Source: Tetrahymena elliotti 4EA (lineage: Eukaryota; Ciliophora; Oligohymenophorea; Hymenostomatida; Tetrahymenidae). Taken from it: a DNA stretch of 64,000 bases. The position numbers and the translations under genes were made by a program. Positions within the stretch are counted from its first letter, which is position 1. The number at the start of each line of letters is the position of its first letter. The stretch lies in assembly GCA_000231825.2 (NCBI GenBank), contig JH720389.1:184559-248558 (forward strand). The letters run 5' to 3'. The notes beneath the pieces were generated by a model. That model did not search any database and had not been told where the DNA came from. It worked only from the letters and a program-made list of their open reading frames with translations. This document shows, in pieces, positions 13,005-28,119 of the stretch.

Positions 13005-16000
13005 GAAAATGTGATTAAATTGTGATTACAAACATCGAATAGCTTTTTTAATATATCTTATTACTTATTTTCCTAAAACTCATCAAAAAATTTCCCAACA
13101 AACCTTCTTAATCTATCAAATCTAAATACACTTTTAATTATAATGAAATAATATAACCAAAATTAACCTCAACAACTCTTACTTTATATTGTATACATAA
13201 AAAATTAATATCTTTCTTTCTCCTTATTATTATTATTATCTTTTCTGTTACATATATATTTGCAAACATCTTAATACATTACCTTCTTAAATCAATTAAT
13301 AACACCTTTTTATTTATTCCTTTAGTTTTTTTTACCAACAAGAATTTCTTTCTTTTTTTTTGAATATAATCAATTATTTTACATTTCTAATAATTTGCTT
13401 CATTCTATTTGAAAATATTGTTTTCAATAAATTTAAGGAACTAGAAGTTAATCGCTGACATCAACCTTTTTAAAATTTTTTATTCATTTGCCAATATCTC
13501 TTTCTTTTTGAAAATTAGTGATAGACAGACAAATGAAAATTATACCAAAACATATTTTTTATTTACCATAAAAAAACCTTATAAATAAATCTTCTTTTAT
13601 TATGTCATTATCATTATTCCTTTCTAATATGACTTGTGTTTATTTGCTAAATCTATTGAATTTTTTTATTCACTGTATTTTTTTTTTTTACTTTTATACC
13701 TATACTTCTTCTTTGGCAAATTGTTTAACTTAATGTGCAAATATGATTAAAATTTTCTGTAATTTTGTGTTTATACAAAGCAGAAATTGATGTGTTTAAG
13801 TACTATAGAACCTATTATATTGAAAATTTAAAAGTTGTATCATTTATGCAGATTCATTACATAACTTTAGAATAGTAATGGTCTATTACATTTCATTAAT
13901 TTTTTACTTGCAAGATTATTATTTTTTTAAAAAAATTTCAGAATTCTATCTTAGTTTTCAAACTGAAAGGAAAGGGATGATTTTCCTTTTTAAATAAAAA
14001 AACCACTAAGAATATATACAAGGGGGGTGACATAATGTATCCTAAGATGCTTATATACTTACTGGATGGAAACAAGGAGGAGAAATTAAACCATCAGTGA
14101 ATTTGTCTTCCTAAAATTTTACTGAATTAAATTAGTTAGTCTTAAACATTAAGAAGGTAAAAAAAATTTTGAAAAAATTAAAATTGGAAAATGAATCTTA
14201 AACATTTTTCCTCGTTTTTTATATTTCAAAGGATATTAAAGAAGCTAATTTAAAGATAACGAATTGAATCTACCATTTAAAAACTATAAAAGTGTTTGAT
14301 AAATAGTTAAAGCTTATATAAAAAATGCTCTGTTAAAAAATTGAACTAGTTCATTATTCAATAGAATTTAGCAAAGCTAAAGCTGGCTTCTGATTATTAT
14401 GTTAAATTTAATTATTTGTAAATGAGGATCGTTACTGAGCTCTCAGGATTCAATAGAATATAAAAAATTTTGCATAGATTTCTGAAATTGTAAAATTATC
14501 TTGACATATTTAAAAATATACCAAGTATGCATGTTTTCATTATAAATTAGCGAAAATCAAACCCAGCAATAAAATGCATAGAAAGAATTTATTAGATAAA
14601 AACTTTGAGTAAATAGTAATGATAACATGCAATTAAATCTTTAACATTGTCTTTATTCTATTTAAAAATTTTTTTAAATATGTTTAGCTTTAAAAATTCA
14701 GATACCTTAAAGTTTTAGATTTTTAACTTTATTTTCTGCATAATGCAGATGTCATTTATTTAAATTTTTTGATTTAAAATATTTTTTCTATGATAAAAGA
14801 GTTAGAATTATAAAGTCTAACCAACCTATTTATTAAATATTTAACTTGAAAAAGGTTAATCTAAATATTTGGTTTTTTTAATTACTTTTTTATCCATATA
14901 AAAACAAGCATTCATGTATACATACATATATATTTGTTTGTATCAAATAAATCAAAGTATGAACAGCAGTAAATTATAAATTTATAAATTGAATATCAAT
15001 AAAAAAAACAAAATAAATCCATAGCCTACCCATCCTTACACATTTTTTTTGATTAAAATTTATTTTTAAACCTGAAATTTTAGTAATAAACAAGTCATTT
15101 AAATATTCCATAAATTTGTATCTCTTTTTCTTAAATATTATCTTTTAGTAATCAATTTTTTTTAATCTAAACTAAAATTGTAAATATGCACATCAAATTG
15201 ATTTAATGGTATCAAATATTATAAATTTGCATAACAATGTTAAACTATAATTATAACTTACATAACTTATTTTTAATTTTTTTTAGGTCTCTCAGATTGA
15301 TTACAATTTAAATATATGTGTAAGTTGTAAACAAGAATTTATTTGATTATGTGATAAAATATGTAAAAATAAATAATATTTATTTCTTTGATTTTAATGC
15401 TTTTATTTTTGAATGATCTAATTACTAAAAATACTGCCATAAAAGATAACAAATGTAAATTATATTCAAAATTGAATTACGAACAATGTTTAGATAAATT
15501 TAATGTTACATATGAGTGAAAAAACATGAAAAACTATCATAACTTTAATATTTTGGTATATTTATTCAAATCAATTTTTTTTTTTGATAACAATTAAGTA
15601 CGTATTAACAAAACTAAGATATTTTAAGTGAAAACTACGATAATTTTATTTAAATGAATTTCTTAAACCTATCAAATTTGATCTAAAAGATTATTATTTC
15701 TTTATATTTAACCAACTTGAATGTCAATTCAATAATATAATTAGTTTTATTTTTAATGTATTTTTTTCACAGTTTCTATTTGGAAATTGATTTGATTACA
15801 AAGAAAACCCTATTCATTCAAATTTTTATTTTTTAATTTCAACAAGTACTAATTAAAAATGTTTGTTAATTATAAAATGAATTATTTTTTGTATTTAGTA
15901 TTGATATTAGCTCACTTTAAATGAAATGTATATAAATTTTATTTAATATACGAATTTTGAATAAATTCTATTTTTCTTTTAATATCAAGAGTATTTCTAA

Positions 16001-16551
16001 AGATAATTTAAAAAAACACAGTTAATAATTAAAAAATTCTTTTTTTAATAAATTGTTAGATCTTTTATTTTAGTTAAATAAAGATAATAAGTATCATTTA
16101 AAGCAATGACCTTGTATCTTTCAATATCAGATATTTTTTTTTTTCTAATTTATTTTATTAATGATGAATGAAACTCTTTTTAATAAATAGATAAGTTAAA
16201 ATAATTTAAAAAATTAAAATGTTTTAATGAATGAAAGAAAGTAAAATTTGGAAATAAAAACTAGATTTTCTTCTCAAAAAATATTATTTTAATCATTAGT
16301 TAGAATCTTTCACATTTAAATAAAAGCATAATTTATTTTAAATAATTTATTATAACAGAAAAAAAAATATTCTTTTTTTTTAAGATTAAAGAAGATTTAA
16401 CTAAATCCAACAATCGTTATTATATAGGATTGTTTTTAGATATTGAATATTAAAAAATACTGAATAAATTTTAAAAGATTTATTATTAATTTAAGTATTT
16501 ATTTAAGTTTAAAAATTCATTGATTAATAGGTTGATTGACTAAAAAATTAA
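13005..16551. other. Gene-poor A/T-rich stretch
   Basis: No gene is seen over about 3.5 kb. The sequence has long homopolymeric A and T runs and a short G run near 14023 (GGGGGG), unusual in this composition. Tandem-repeat structure, RNA genes and long TGA-free coding-like frames were not found. It contains the promoter region of the downstream coiled-coil gene, but no defined motif can be named. Confidence 0.5.
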
Positions 16552-19500
16552 ATGTTTCCTTCTTAAAATTAGCATTAATAATATCAATAGCCTCTTATTG
16601 TCATAGGTCAAAATAATAGATAAGTGGTTATTCCTTAGCAATTAATTTTAAATACATCTCCAAACCTTTCTTAAAATGTAAACAATGTTTAAGGTGCTTA
16701 AAATAGTGTCTAAAATTCTAGAATTAATCAATTATTTGGTTCCATATCCCCAAAAACAATAACCAAGTAGTCATTAGATAGAAGTCCAGATAACAAAATT
16801 CTCTTTTCTTCTTAGATAAGACTAAAAAGCGATACTATGTAGCCATAGTATGGATCAGAAATGTAAAATTTTAGGAATACTTCAAGTGATTAAAGACATC
16901 AATCTTCTGTATATTCAAACCACTAAAATTAGTTTAGAAGCAGCTAAAATATCTAGAATTTGAAAAATTTCCAAATAGGTTCTTAAAATCCAATATTTCC
17001 ATATCAATCTAATATTCCTTAAGAGAATTAGCTATCATCATCTTAATAAATTAATTAGCAATTAAAATAATCTAGCTTACAATAAACCCAATAAAGATTT
17101 AATTAATCACCAACTGTCTTAAGTGATTACAACTATTCTGGAGTAGGAAGTTAAAATGTATAGTATTATTAAAGCCCTAAAAGCAGTATTGAATAGAACT
17201 AGAATACTTATGAAAAAGCTAATCAAGGAGATTAAATTATGATGTATAAGATTAGTGAATATTAAAAATAAATCCAAAGTTTAATTGATGAGAATGAAGG
17301 TTTGACAAGAATTACTTAACTACTTTCTGGAGAAAAGAAATCTCTTTCAGATGAAATAAAGATTTTGAAAGAAGAAAGAATAAAAGTTATTCATAAGCTT
17401 CATGAAGAAGGTAAAACTGCAAAACTGAAAACAAGAGTAAAAGATTTAGAAGAAAACAATTTAGCTTTGAGAAAATAATTTTCAGATTTAGAAATAACCT
17501 TATTAGAAAAAGAAGCTACCATAAGGACATACTAGGAAACTTTTTAAGATAAATCCGAAGCAAACTAAGAAAAATTAATTAATATTTACATAGAAAACGA
17601 AGAGAAATACAAATAAAAGATTAAGGATTTAGAAAAAGAAATAAAAAGATATGATAGTTCATTCTAAGATTTTACAGCAAAGATGAATGAGTAGCAAATT
17701 AAATTCTCACAGAAAGATTTAACCATTTAATAGCTTCAAAGTAATTAAATGAATGAAAAAATCAAACTGCAGGAAGAAAATTAAGAGTTAAGAAAATAAA
17801 TTAAATAAATGTAAGAAGAATTGCAAATCAAAGCTTTTAACATTTCTTAAAATGAATAGGAATCATAAAAAGAAATTTAAAGTAACATTGATTAATTAAA
17901 TAAATAGATTTAGCTCTACACAGAATAGCTAAATAATCTTTAAGACAAATATGATTACAAGGCAGAAGAGTACAAAAATGTTATTTATGAATCTGATAAA
18001 AAGTCAAAATAAATCAGAGAACTAAACCTTTAAGTTGAATAATTTAAAAAAGATAAAAATGACATACTTGAAAAACTAAAAGTAATCATGAGTGAAAATA
18101 ATAAGTTATCCGAACTAGTTTAGTAAAATGACAATTAAGGACAAGAGAGTTAATAAAGATTGTTTTAGATAGATGGACTCAACAAAAAAGTATTAGAGTA
18201 GATTGATAAAATTAATTCTTAAGAAAATCAATTGAAAGAATTTGATTAGTTCAAAAAATAATAAATTCTTGTTATTCAAAAAAATGAGAATTTAAATATT
18301 TAGCTTTAATCTCTACAAAATATGGTTCAAGAGAAATAGAGTGAAATCAAAAAACTTACTGAATAAATATCTGAGAAAGATGAAATTATTTTAGAGAAAG
18401 CCAATATAAATGATGAAAAGATAAGTTGTATCAGATAAAATGAGTAATAAATAATTTAAATATAAGAAAATTTAAATCAAGCTAATAATTAGCTAGAAAA
18501 TACCTAAAAGCAGAATGAGTTATTGCAGAAGCAAATAGAATAACACAAAAAAGAAATTGAATTATTAGAGGAGTAGATTTCATTTTAAGCAGAATAAATT
18601 TAACAATAAAAATAACAGAAAAAAGAATTAGAGCTAATAAATATTAATTTAGAATAGGAAATAACTGATTAGAAACTGTTAATTAATTAAGAAGAAATAG
18701 AGGCAAATGAAGCTTCTGCTAGAATTAATAAATTATAAGAAGCTCTGAAAAGTGCTGAGGAAGATTTGAGATAAAAAGAAAACATTATCACAGAATTAAC
18801 TCAGTCAATAGACTAGATGTAAATAGTGATGAAGTAAGTTTCTGATGATTAAAATATTGAAATTAATAATCTTAAAGACAGTCATTAGAAAGAGATCTCT
18901 TATCTAGGGGCTCTTAATACCGAACTAGAAAAGGAATATTTAAAAAAATTAGAAGAAAAGAATATAAAAATTAATTCATTAGAAGATAGAATTAAATATT
19001 TAAAGAGAGAAATTTAGTAACTAAATTAGGAATCTAGAGAAAATGAATAACAAGTTTAAATAAAAGATTCGTAAATAAATAACTTAAAAGAAAATATATC
19101 TGAATTATCTTCATAAGTAAATAATTTAGGAAAAAATCTCAACGAATCTAAGCTACACTAAGAATAACTATAAGAAAAAATAAGCAACTAATCAGAATAA
19201 ATAAACGAATATAAAAATGAATAATAACAATAACAGTAACTTGTATCTAAGCTCTCTATTTCTTATGATTTCCATTCTAATTTAGAAAAATAACTCCAAG
19301 TTTTTGAAGAGAAAATAAAAGAGCTAGAGACAGAAAGGATTAGCCTTCATAGCAAAATAAATGAATAGGAGTCAAATGGAATAGAAAGTAGCCAAAAAAT
19401 AAAACTACTTGAAGACAAATTGCAATTCACTGAAAATTCTTACAAGGACTTGCAAGTTTAATTTGAGTTAAAGGTAAAAAATAGCCATTTATGTTTCATT

Positions 19501-20344
19501 TTTTTATTTAATACAATTAAAATAAAAGGAAAAAGAATACACAATTTTATTGAGAAAATTCTAAGAATTAGAGAAGCATTAAAATATAGCTAATTTATCT
19601 GAAGGATTTTAATTTATTAAAAGCACCTATGAGTTTTTAAAAGATAAAGAGTAGGGTGATGAAACTTTAAGAGTGACTGAATAACAATTAATTAAGCACT
19701 AGCTGAAGGAATATGAAATTTAAAACTAATAATTAAATACCCTAGTTAAATAATATACAAACTAAATAGAATAATTAAAATCGATTAACACTTAGAAAGA
19801 TTAAGATATTTAAGAATACAAGAAGAAGATGATGAATATGCAAGATGCTTTGAATTCTAATTAGTAACTAATTTAGTATTATTTTTTACTTATTTATTGA
19901 TTTAAATAATTATTTAGGATAGAGAAGACTATTATTGAAGAAGAGCTTGATAGCATTAAAGAAGAAAAAAGAGATTTGAAATCTTAAATTAATGATTGTT
20001 AATTCCAAATTTCTTAAATTAAAAATGAATCTACTCTTACTGTTGAAGAAATGAAAAATTTAGAATAAAATTTAACCTTGAGAAAAGAGAGCAACCAAAC
20101 TTTATAAAAAAAATTGTTTGAAACTTCTCAGTAACTGGCATTTGCTTTGAACTAATTACAGTAAATATAAAAATCTAGTTATTAAAGCCCTATCAAATCA
20201 GTCTAAGAAAATTCTTAGGAATAAGAATATGCTGAAAATCAAATAATATCTGCAAATAATTATGATACTAATCAGTAATCAGTTTTGAATAATAATGACA
20301 CTCTTGTTTCTAACCTAACTAGAAGCCCAGATTCAAATGCATGA
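16552..20344 (+). CDS. Long coiled-coil protein, 1231 residues
   Basis: Three exons (16552-19473, 19529-19875, 19918-20344) with introns of 55 and 42 nt. The start is the first ATG after an in-frame TGA, in the A-rich context usual for this genome. Residues 1 to about 230 are a disordered Gln/Ser/Asn-rich head (for example SPKSSIEQNQ). From about 230 to 1130 the protein is an almost uninterrupted Glu/Lys/Gln/Leu heptad-rich coiled coil (for example QEELQIKAFNISQNEQESQK), and it ends in an Asn/Ser-rich tail (SNLTRSPDSNA). There are no membrane segments or catalytic motifs. Proteins of this plan in ciliates are typically cytoskeletal, basal-body or trafficking tethers, but nothing here specifies which. 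It lies between two gene-poor spacers. Confidence 0.85.
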
Positions 20345-23300
20345 TTTATATTTTAATAATAAAATATTTTATGTTAGCAATAATTTATGCTTCTTATAAA
20401 TTATTTATGAAATTTATTTTAGATTTTTGTTAAATTAATTGATTGATTGAGCAAAATTAAATATTCATGATTAATAATTTCAAATTTTAAATGTCGTCAT
20501 CAAGAATAATATTTCAAATTAAGAAAAACATTAACTAGGAAGAGAGGAAAAAATATTAATTAATTGATAAAAGAAAAATAAGAAAATAAAAATTTAGATG
20601 CTCGTTTGAAATATAACTTGAGCTCTATAAAATGAGATTTTGCTAAATTATAATCTAGCTATTTAAGCTTAATAACTGCTAATTAAGTAAAATGATAGCA
20701 GGTTCTTTACTCAATTAAAGAATAAGTTTTTAAATATACACTTCCAGGTATATAAAGCCAGATATTATGTTATTTTGCAGTCATAATATCTCATAAAAGT
20801 CGAAAGACTATAAATTAAAATCTGCAATAAGAGGGACCAAACCACTAAATTTTTAAAGAAAACTTATTGTTAGAAATATATTTAGCAAACAAAAACATTT
20901 AAAACTCAAATTCTCTTCACGAATACGAAAAAATTAATATCAATTATATAATAAACAAATAATTTTAAGTTTTTTATGCATAATAATACTTATCCATAGA
21001 AAATATTGGATGATTGTTTTCTGATAAGTTTATTAATCCCCTTCCTGTATTATTTTACCATAAAAATAACATAATTGATATTAACTTAAGTATTCTTTAA
21101 ACCAATATTTTATTAAATATATAAAAATTATTTTTTAAAAACAGGTATTAGGAAGAAGCATGCACAAAAGATGCAAAAATTCAAATAACATTCAAAAAGA
21201 TAAAGTAAGAAAAAAATAATTAAATAAATTAGATAAAAACAAATAAAATACCCCAAATAACTAAATAAATAAATTTGAAATAAAGTAAATAATAGTAATA
21301 AATACACCAAGCAAACGAAATATCAATTTTTGAAAATTTAAATAACTCATATAGTTTTTTTGTTTCTTCATTAAGTTAAAGCATTAATTAATCATAGATA
21401 TGAAAAGTAAAAATTGTTTAATTTTATATTTATTAATATTATCTGAGTTTAATAACAGGATTTCAATAATAATTTTTAATCAAGCACAAAGCTTTAAATT
21501 TTAGGTGGAATAATGTAAATAAAATTACATAAATTATTATTAAAAAGTTAAATTATTATTTTTTCATATTATTTTTATCATCTATTTATTGTCTTACAAA
21601 ATTGTTGTAGATGATAATTTATAGAAGTTAGAGGATTAAAACTAATATTGAATAATATTTTTCATTATTATGCTTGCTTTTAAATGAATCTAAATATGTG
21701 AATAAAAATCAGAAAGTGGTATGACTAATATAATAAATAGTAAAGTGCCATTTGAACATTATAGAGTACTAAAGGCTATATTTATGCAATCAGATTTCTT
21801 AGAAAGAATTTAGATTTTTAATAAACTGGAAATAGAAGATTCATTGCAATCATAATAAGAATTAATAAATATAAACATTTTTAATTTAATTTTATTGAAA
21901 TAATTAACTATTTATTTATTTCAAATATCTCAAAAATTTTTTTTGAAACCAATGTAGAAAAATTAAAAAAATTTATTATGATAACCTTAAATCCTTTTTT
22001 ATTAATGCTATTTCTCATATCATATTATTTTTGAATTTTCGTTTGTACTTATATACTAATACATCATTATTTAAGCATTTATACATTCTATATTCCAACC
22101 AAATTAACGAGTATTATTTTTTAATATAAAAAAGATAATTTTGAAATACATTAAGATAAGTAGAGATGGTATTTGAAGTTAAAATTCATTTTTAGGAGTA
22201 AGGGTATATAAGTAACTGATTAATTTCTATTTCTTAATCAAACTTCATCAAAGTGAAATGAATATCATGATATAAAGACATATAAAAAATGAAAATTTAT
22301 TTTGGTTAAAAACTAAGTGTATTTATAAATAAATCTATTTTTTTTCTCATTTAAATTTTCAGATAACAAAGACTTTCACAATAATTAACCTACAAATAAG
22401 CTATGATTTTTAACCTATCTTTTTATTTATCCAGTATTTATTTCTTCAACTTTTTATTTGTGTTAAGGTGAAAAATAGAAACATGAATATTAGATTTACA
22501 AAATTATTGAAATTTAAAATCTATCTTATTATGAGCTTCTCAAATATTATCCTCAAAAAAATCAAATTGTATTTTTCTTTTTATGTGGAAGATTCAAGTA
22601 TTTTTTAACTTAACATTTGTCAGTTGTGATCAATTTTATTACCATAAATTAAAGTTTATGAAGGGTGAAAAAAAAGAAAAAGAAAATGCTTGCAGCCTTT
22701 TTTGGTATTTTTAAATAGATAAACCAAAATAAAAATTTTAAAAATACGTATTAGTTAATATAAAAAACTTATTCAATTATTCTTACATTAACTTAATCAG
22801 AATTTATTATTTTTGCTGTAAACTAATCTTGAAATTTTTTATTAAAAAAGAAGTAATGTTTCTATTGTATTTTCATATTTTGGTTTATGTCACCTACGCA
22901 TCGTAGCTATAAATAAATATTCATTAAGATTATAGTTTAATATTAGTTTCAGTAGAAATTTGTGTTTTTTTCAAGATACTAAATATTAAACCCAATAATA
23001 AAAGCTTAAAAACAAATAAATTGATTTGAAAAGAGATAAATGAAAATTATAAACTTCCAACTCTTTATCAAAATGAAACATTTTATTTAGTAACCACTAA
23101 AATCTTTAAATTACATTAAAATAACGAAATTATTTTATTTTAAAAGTATTTATTTTTCTCTCAAATTAGATAATTTTTATGAACCAAAATTTATTTTAAA
23201 ATACATAATCAAGAGGTTGAAAATTTTCATAAATAAAGTAAATAATAGCTGCTAACAAATACGTTTGAATGATAGCATTATTTTTTGAATTACTGCACTT

Positions 23301-24114
23301 AAACAAGAAAAAGAGTTAGTGTTGTTTTTGATTTTTACTAAAAGAAGCCCCTAATTTCAACCAATAATTATTTATGTATGTAAAAAATTTTATGTTGTGA
23401 ACTGACAAAGAGTTCTTTTAACGTTCATAAATATAAAATTAATTAATAAAGAGTAGGGAAAGTAAGGTTAAGAAGATACATGAAAAAAAATGTAATGATT
23501 TCTTATATTTGTCTATATTTTAAATTTTAAAAATACTATATATTGTTTTGAGAAAAAATGTAATTTACAAAACTAAAAAAAATTTTATAAAGAATGACAA
23601 TTTCTGTATGGTTTTTTAATTTTTTTAATTATAAAACTTAAAAGAAAAAAATGGAAAAAATATTGGCAATATCTGATTTTAATATTTAAATATCTAAGAA
23701 TAGCAAAATAAAATATATCTTAAATCTAGTAACCTTGAAATTTTAGAATTTTGGTTTAATCTTTTTTTGAGAGTAATAGCAAAAAAATCATTGAATTATT
23801 ATCTAATGTTTATTATTTATAGACATTTAAAAAGAATAATATATAATATGGTAATAATATCAACATCTATTTTATGATAATTTTATAAGGTAAATAACCT
23901 TAATTTTTTAAAAATTAACTAGTTAGTTAATTATATTTCACCATAATTAAATAGAAAAAAGAAATAGGGAGCTAAGTAATTTCAATAGTTTCTTACCATT
24001 AATTATATTCCTTATTTAGCACTAGCTACTCACAAAAAATATTTATAAATATAATAAATAATAATTAAAGAACCAAAATAAAAAATCATTATAAAACTAA
24101 ATAAATAAACCTAG
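20345..24114. other. Gene-poor A/T-rich stretch
   Basis: No gene recognised over about 3.8 kb. The minus-strand frame at 21128-21310 is a hydrophobic A/T artefact without conserved character. No RNA gene, tandem repeat or mobile element was identified. Confidence 0.5.
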
Positions 24115-24699
24115 ATGGACTCGAATTCTCTTTCATAAAATCGTATAAATCTGATCTAACTCTTTCTTGAATTTCATGATAAATACCTGGACAAAGTGCA
24201 TCAAGACGAAAATTTTGTTAAGTAAAACAAACAATACTTAACTATGCCATAGAAAACTTATTCTTGCGATAAAAATTCTTAATTGACAATTTTGGATTAT
24301 TTGCCATGTTAGCAAAATTATTTCTCATCAAGACAAAACTAGATAAAAAACCTTTTAAATAGCTTTAAAAATCATATTACTGAAACAGAAGATGAATTTC
24401 TGATGAACAGGTATTGCTAATTATACTAAAGTTAAGGGATAAGCTATACAAATTTGAAAAAAATTGTGACAAAAAGGATCAAAGATAAAAATACCAGATG
24501 GAATATGAAGCTCAAAAGTCTGCTAAAAAGCAATCACTTAAGATAAATTTTTTATTATTATCTTGAAAATGAATCCATGAAATGGTTAAATAACTCTAAA
24601 GTCTAGGATAGAGAACTCATTATTGAGTTGGTTGAGAGATTAATTTAATATCAAAATAACGATAAAATTTTAAATGAAATAAGGACTTACAAAAAATGA
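24115..24699 (+). CDS. Small unknown protein, single exon, 194 residues
   Basis: An uninterrupted ATG-to-TGA frame begins MDSNSLSQNRINLIQLFLEF. TAA/TAG occur at ordinary Gln density. The composition is helical and Lys/Asn/Leu-rich, with a C-terminal half containing YTNLKKIVTKRIKDKNTRW and LIIELVERLIQ. It has no signal peptide, membrane segment or recognisable domain. The G+C content is higher than in the flanks, which favours real coding sequence. A preceding exon cannot be excluded, because the frame is also open upstream and CTAG immediately precedes the ATG. Confidence 0.6.
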
Positions 24700-26130
24700 A
24701 TTTTGAAAGATAACTAGCTTGCTGTCTTGTTTTCTTTATTAAAATTTGTTTAAAAAAATAAATGGCCACTTAAGAATAATCAAACGAATTCAATAATATT
24801 AACAATAAAAAATTATATTTTATATAAAAAAATCATTAAAATATTTGAGAAGATATAATCAAAATTATTTTATATTTTATCTGTACTTAAAATACATTAT
24901 TTATTTTTGCATTCTTCATCTGATGATTATCATTTAAATATTTTTTTTATAAAATAATCTCTCATTATCTCAGATTGACTTTCTTAGTGAAATAAATAGT
25001 TAATTAAGAAGAAGCACTATTATTCATCAACTTTTTCTTAAAAAAGTTTCTATATTAATGAATCATAAACTGCCTTTCACTCTTATATACATAAGTCTAA
25101 GTATTTTTTGTATTTCAAAACCAAGTAATTATTCTAAGTTTTGTGTTTTAATCAGTATGTAATAGTTAAGAAATAGTCACTCTTTATATGAATAGAAAGT
25201 AAATAGAGTAAAAAACTATTATGTAAATTGTAAAAGTAACTAAGAATTAAAATTGAGATTCGCATGTATTTATATTAAAATGATACAATCCAAGTGTATT
25301 AACGATAATTTATTTTTGGTGAAATGTTGGATGCTTTTTTGTAGCTTACATATTTGCGTTAGTATGTATCATAATGCAGTGAGCTGACTCAATTTATTGT
25401 AAAATACTAGATTATAATTTAAATATATTAATTCAGTGATAAAATAACTTCAACCTTGATTTTGAATGAATATAACAGAGCTAAGTCACAATACAAAGAA
25501 AGTTTATTTTTTAAAATGGCTATTTGTTCTATTACATGTAAGAACTTTACAATTTTGTTTATTTCAGCACTTTGATGGTAACTTCTAAAAAGCTATATAA
25601 GATAATAGATAAAAAAACTTTGAAATATGTTGTTTTATTTTTTATTTTGTTTGTACTTTATGTTAAAAATCAAGAATAAGAAAAATATTTTTAAAAAGTA
25701 TCAAAAAATTAGCTGAAAAAAATTCGTAAATATTTGAGAAAAATTGTAAAAATGAGAAAAAGATAAAACAAATTTTAATAATAAGCAAACTTTTTTCTTT
25801 TTGATGCTAAACACATATAGAAAAATATGTTGAATCAAATCATGTTATCATTCACAAAAAAAAACAAACAAACAACAAAATCCAAATATAAAACTTTCTT
25901 TTACAATATTTTGCTAAACTTCTAATGGAATACTAAAATTATTTTTTAACTAAACCATATAGAGATGCTTCATGTATCATGTATGGAATATCTAAATGTA
26001 TTAATAACATTCCTTGAATTTGCTATAAATCTTATTTTATTATTCAATCCAACTCAATTTTTTTACTATCTAATCTAAGGTTTGCGTTTGAAAAAAATAT
26101 ATATATTAAAATAAAAAGCTATTAACATTA
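24700..26130. other. Intergenic, no gene seen
   Basis: A/T-rich spacer between the small unknown gene and the first globin-like gene. Nothing beyond homopolymer runs was noted. Confidence 0.5.
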
Positions 26131-27563
26131 ATGAATAGAAAACAAAGAGAAAATAGTAGAGCTAATAAATATATTAGTATTGATTCTCAATAGGAATTAA
26201 CTATTAACACTTCGACAACCTAGAACGATAGATTATTGACTAAAAATGATTATTAAATTGATTTCACTGAATATATGCTTCCAAAAATTAACTAATAAAA
26301 TAATTCAAACTCTTAAAATGTTTTAAATAAGCGTGATTCAATAAAATTGCGCTTTAAATGTATGCAAGAGAATAGATTAAACTACTTATTTAAAAACGAA
26401 TCACCATAAACAGAGCGTAGCTAAATAAATGAAAGTAATTTATGCTAAGCAACTTATAGGAATACTTAAAAAAATTTTTTTAAATAGTATTTCTTAAAAA
26501 AATATCTTTAAGAACAGCCATACTAATAGCTAAAGTAATAGAATTAAGTGTTTAGGAATAAAGTAATTAGATAAGCTAGTGTACCTCGTATGAGTATGGA
26601 GCACGAATTAAAATAAAACAAGCCTTTTTAATAAATAAGATCTTCATTAGACCTAATCAATATCCCTATTTAATAAAATGAAAGGCATATTAGATAAGAA
26701 AAAAAGAATATTAATGTTGATTATTTTAGATACTTTCCTTCTGCTTCAGAAAAAACTATTATTTAATTCAGGCACATGAAGAATGATAGCCTAAGAGATA
26801 TTTCAAAAAAAAAAAGTCACTGTAATTCAATTAATTAAAGCTAAGAATTAATTACTGAGAGATCAGTGCAATATTAAAAGGATTACTCATAAAATCACCC
26901 TTTTCACCTTCATAATTCATAAACATCCTTAAAAAAAATTTCCTTCCATGAAAAAAATATACCTTAAAAGAATAAAAGGCCCCAGTATATCACTAGCCTA
27001 AATGATTTAGAAGACACAAAATAAGTAGCAAAAAGTCATCTAAATATTCCTAAAAATGATGAATTCAAACATATTGGACCTTCATACCCAACAGTATATA
27101 AGAGTGGTATTGAGGCTTAGCCTTCTTTGCTGGAGCAGCTAGGGGGAGAAGAGGCATTAGATAAAATAATCAGAAGATTTAAGAAACTTTATGAGTCAAA
27201 ACAGCACCTAAAACTGAATTATGATATTGTAAAATGTCTTCTTTTAATTATTTTTGATAGAGATAAGTTGATAAAATAAGAATACTCTTCTTCAGATATT
27301 AGAATTCACTTTAAAAATATTGGACTGGGTTAATTTCATTATATAAATATCTTTGAAGTTATGAAGCTATGCTTTGAACAACTAACTCACGTGCCCTAGA
27401 AAATAATAGAAAAATGTTTAAAAAAATTAGAAAACCCACAAAAATTTATGGTAACTTATTAATTTCCTAGCTAAAAATTAATTTTAATCATGATTTTTAG
27501 AATTTTTACTTTTAAGAAAAAGATTATTTTTACTTTTAGTAAGTCTAGTAAGGTTGTCTATGA
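26131..27563 (+). CDS. Protein with C-terminal truncated-haemoglobin-like domain
   Basis: Exons 26131-27450 and 27501-27563 (50-nt intron) give 460 residues. Residues 1 to about 330 are a Gln/Asn/Ser/Lys-rich region without a known fold. At about 333 the sequence SLLEQLGGEEALDKIIRRF matches the start of the truncated haemoglobin (group I type) fold (helices A-B, the LGG...A motif). It continues to IRIHFKNIGLGQFHY near 390, where the His sits at the position of the proximal haem ligand, then a final helix pair (FEVMKLCFEQL, KIIEKCLKKL). The B-helix Phe-Tyr pair is Phe-Lys and the CD/E region is short, so oxygen chemistry may be lost. Haem binding is inferred. Without the intron the frame runs about 90 nt further into implausible hydrophobic sequence. 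Confidence 0.75.
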
Positions 27564-28119
27564 TATAAAATTGTTAAACTTAATTTTTATAAGCATTTTT
27601 AGGTTTTTTCTAAACTTGCCCAAAAAATTTTTTACTGTCACAATAAATTGAGAAGTTGTTTCTTTTTATATCAGAAGAATTTCAGAGTTTATTTTAAATA
27701 AAATTTATTATTTATAGAGTAGAATCTCTATTGAATTGCTTTTTTGATTTCAAATTCTTTTATCAATCAATACTTAATGTTGCTTGAGTAAAAATATTTG
27801 GAAATTAATAAACATATTTTCTATTGAAAAAGTGATTAAATAAACCAAATATTTTCAATTAATTTAAGTGGTCAAATAATGATAGATATCTTTTATCTAA
27901 TGTTCATTATCTGAACAAGTAATTATCAAATTATTTGGGATACATTTCAGAAATGATTCAAGAAGCATTTATTACTTTCAAAAAGAAACCAAATTTAATT
28001 TTTATTGAAATTCTTTTTTTCTTTCGTTTCCATTATTCACCTAAAAAATACATTTATTATTTTATACATTATTTATTTAAACCAAAGAATTTATTTTTTG
28101 AAGAATATATTACTATGTA
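27564..28119. other. Intergenic between the two globin-like genes
   Basis: No supported gene. A TGA-free plus-strand frame ends at 28123, but its aromatic-rich content and lack of a good start look spurious. Confidence 0.4.
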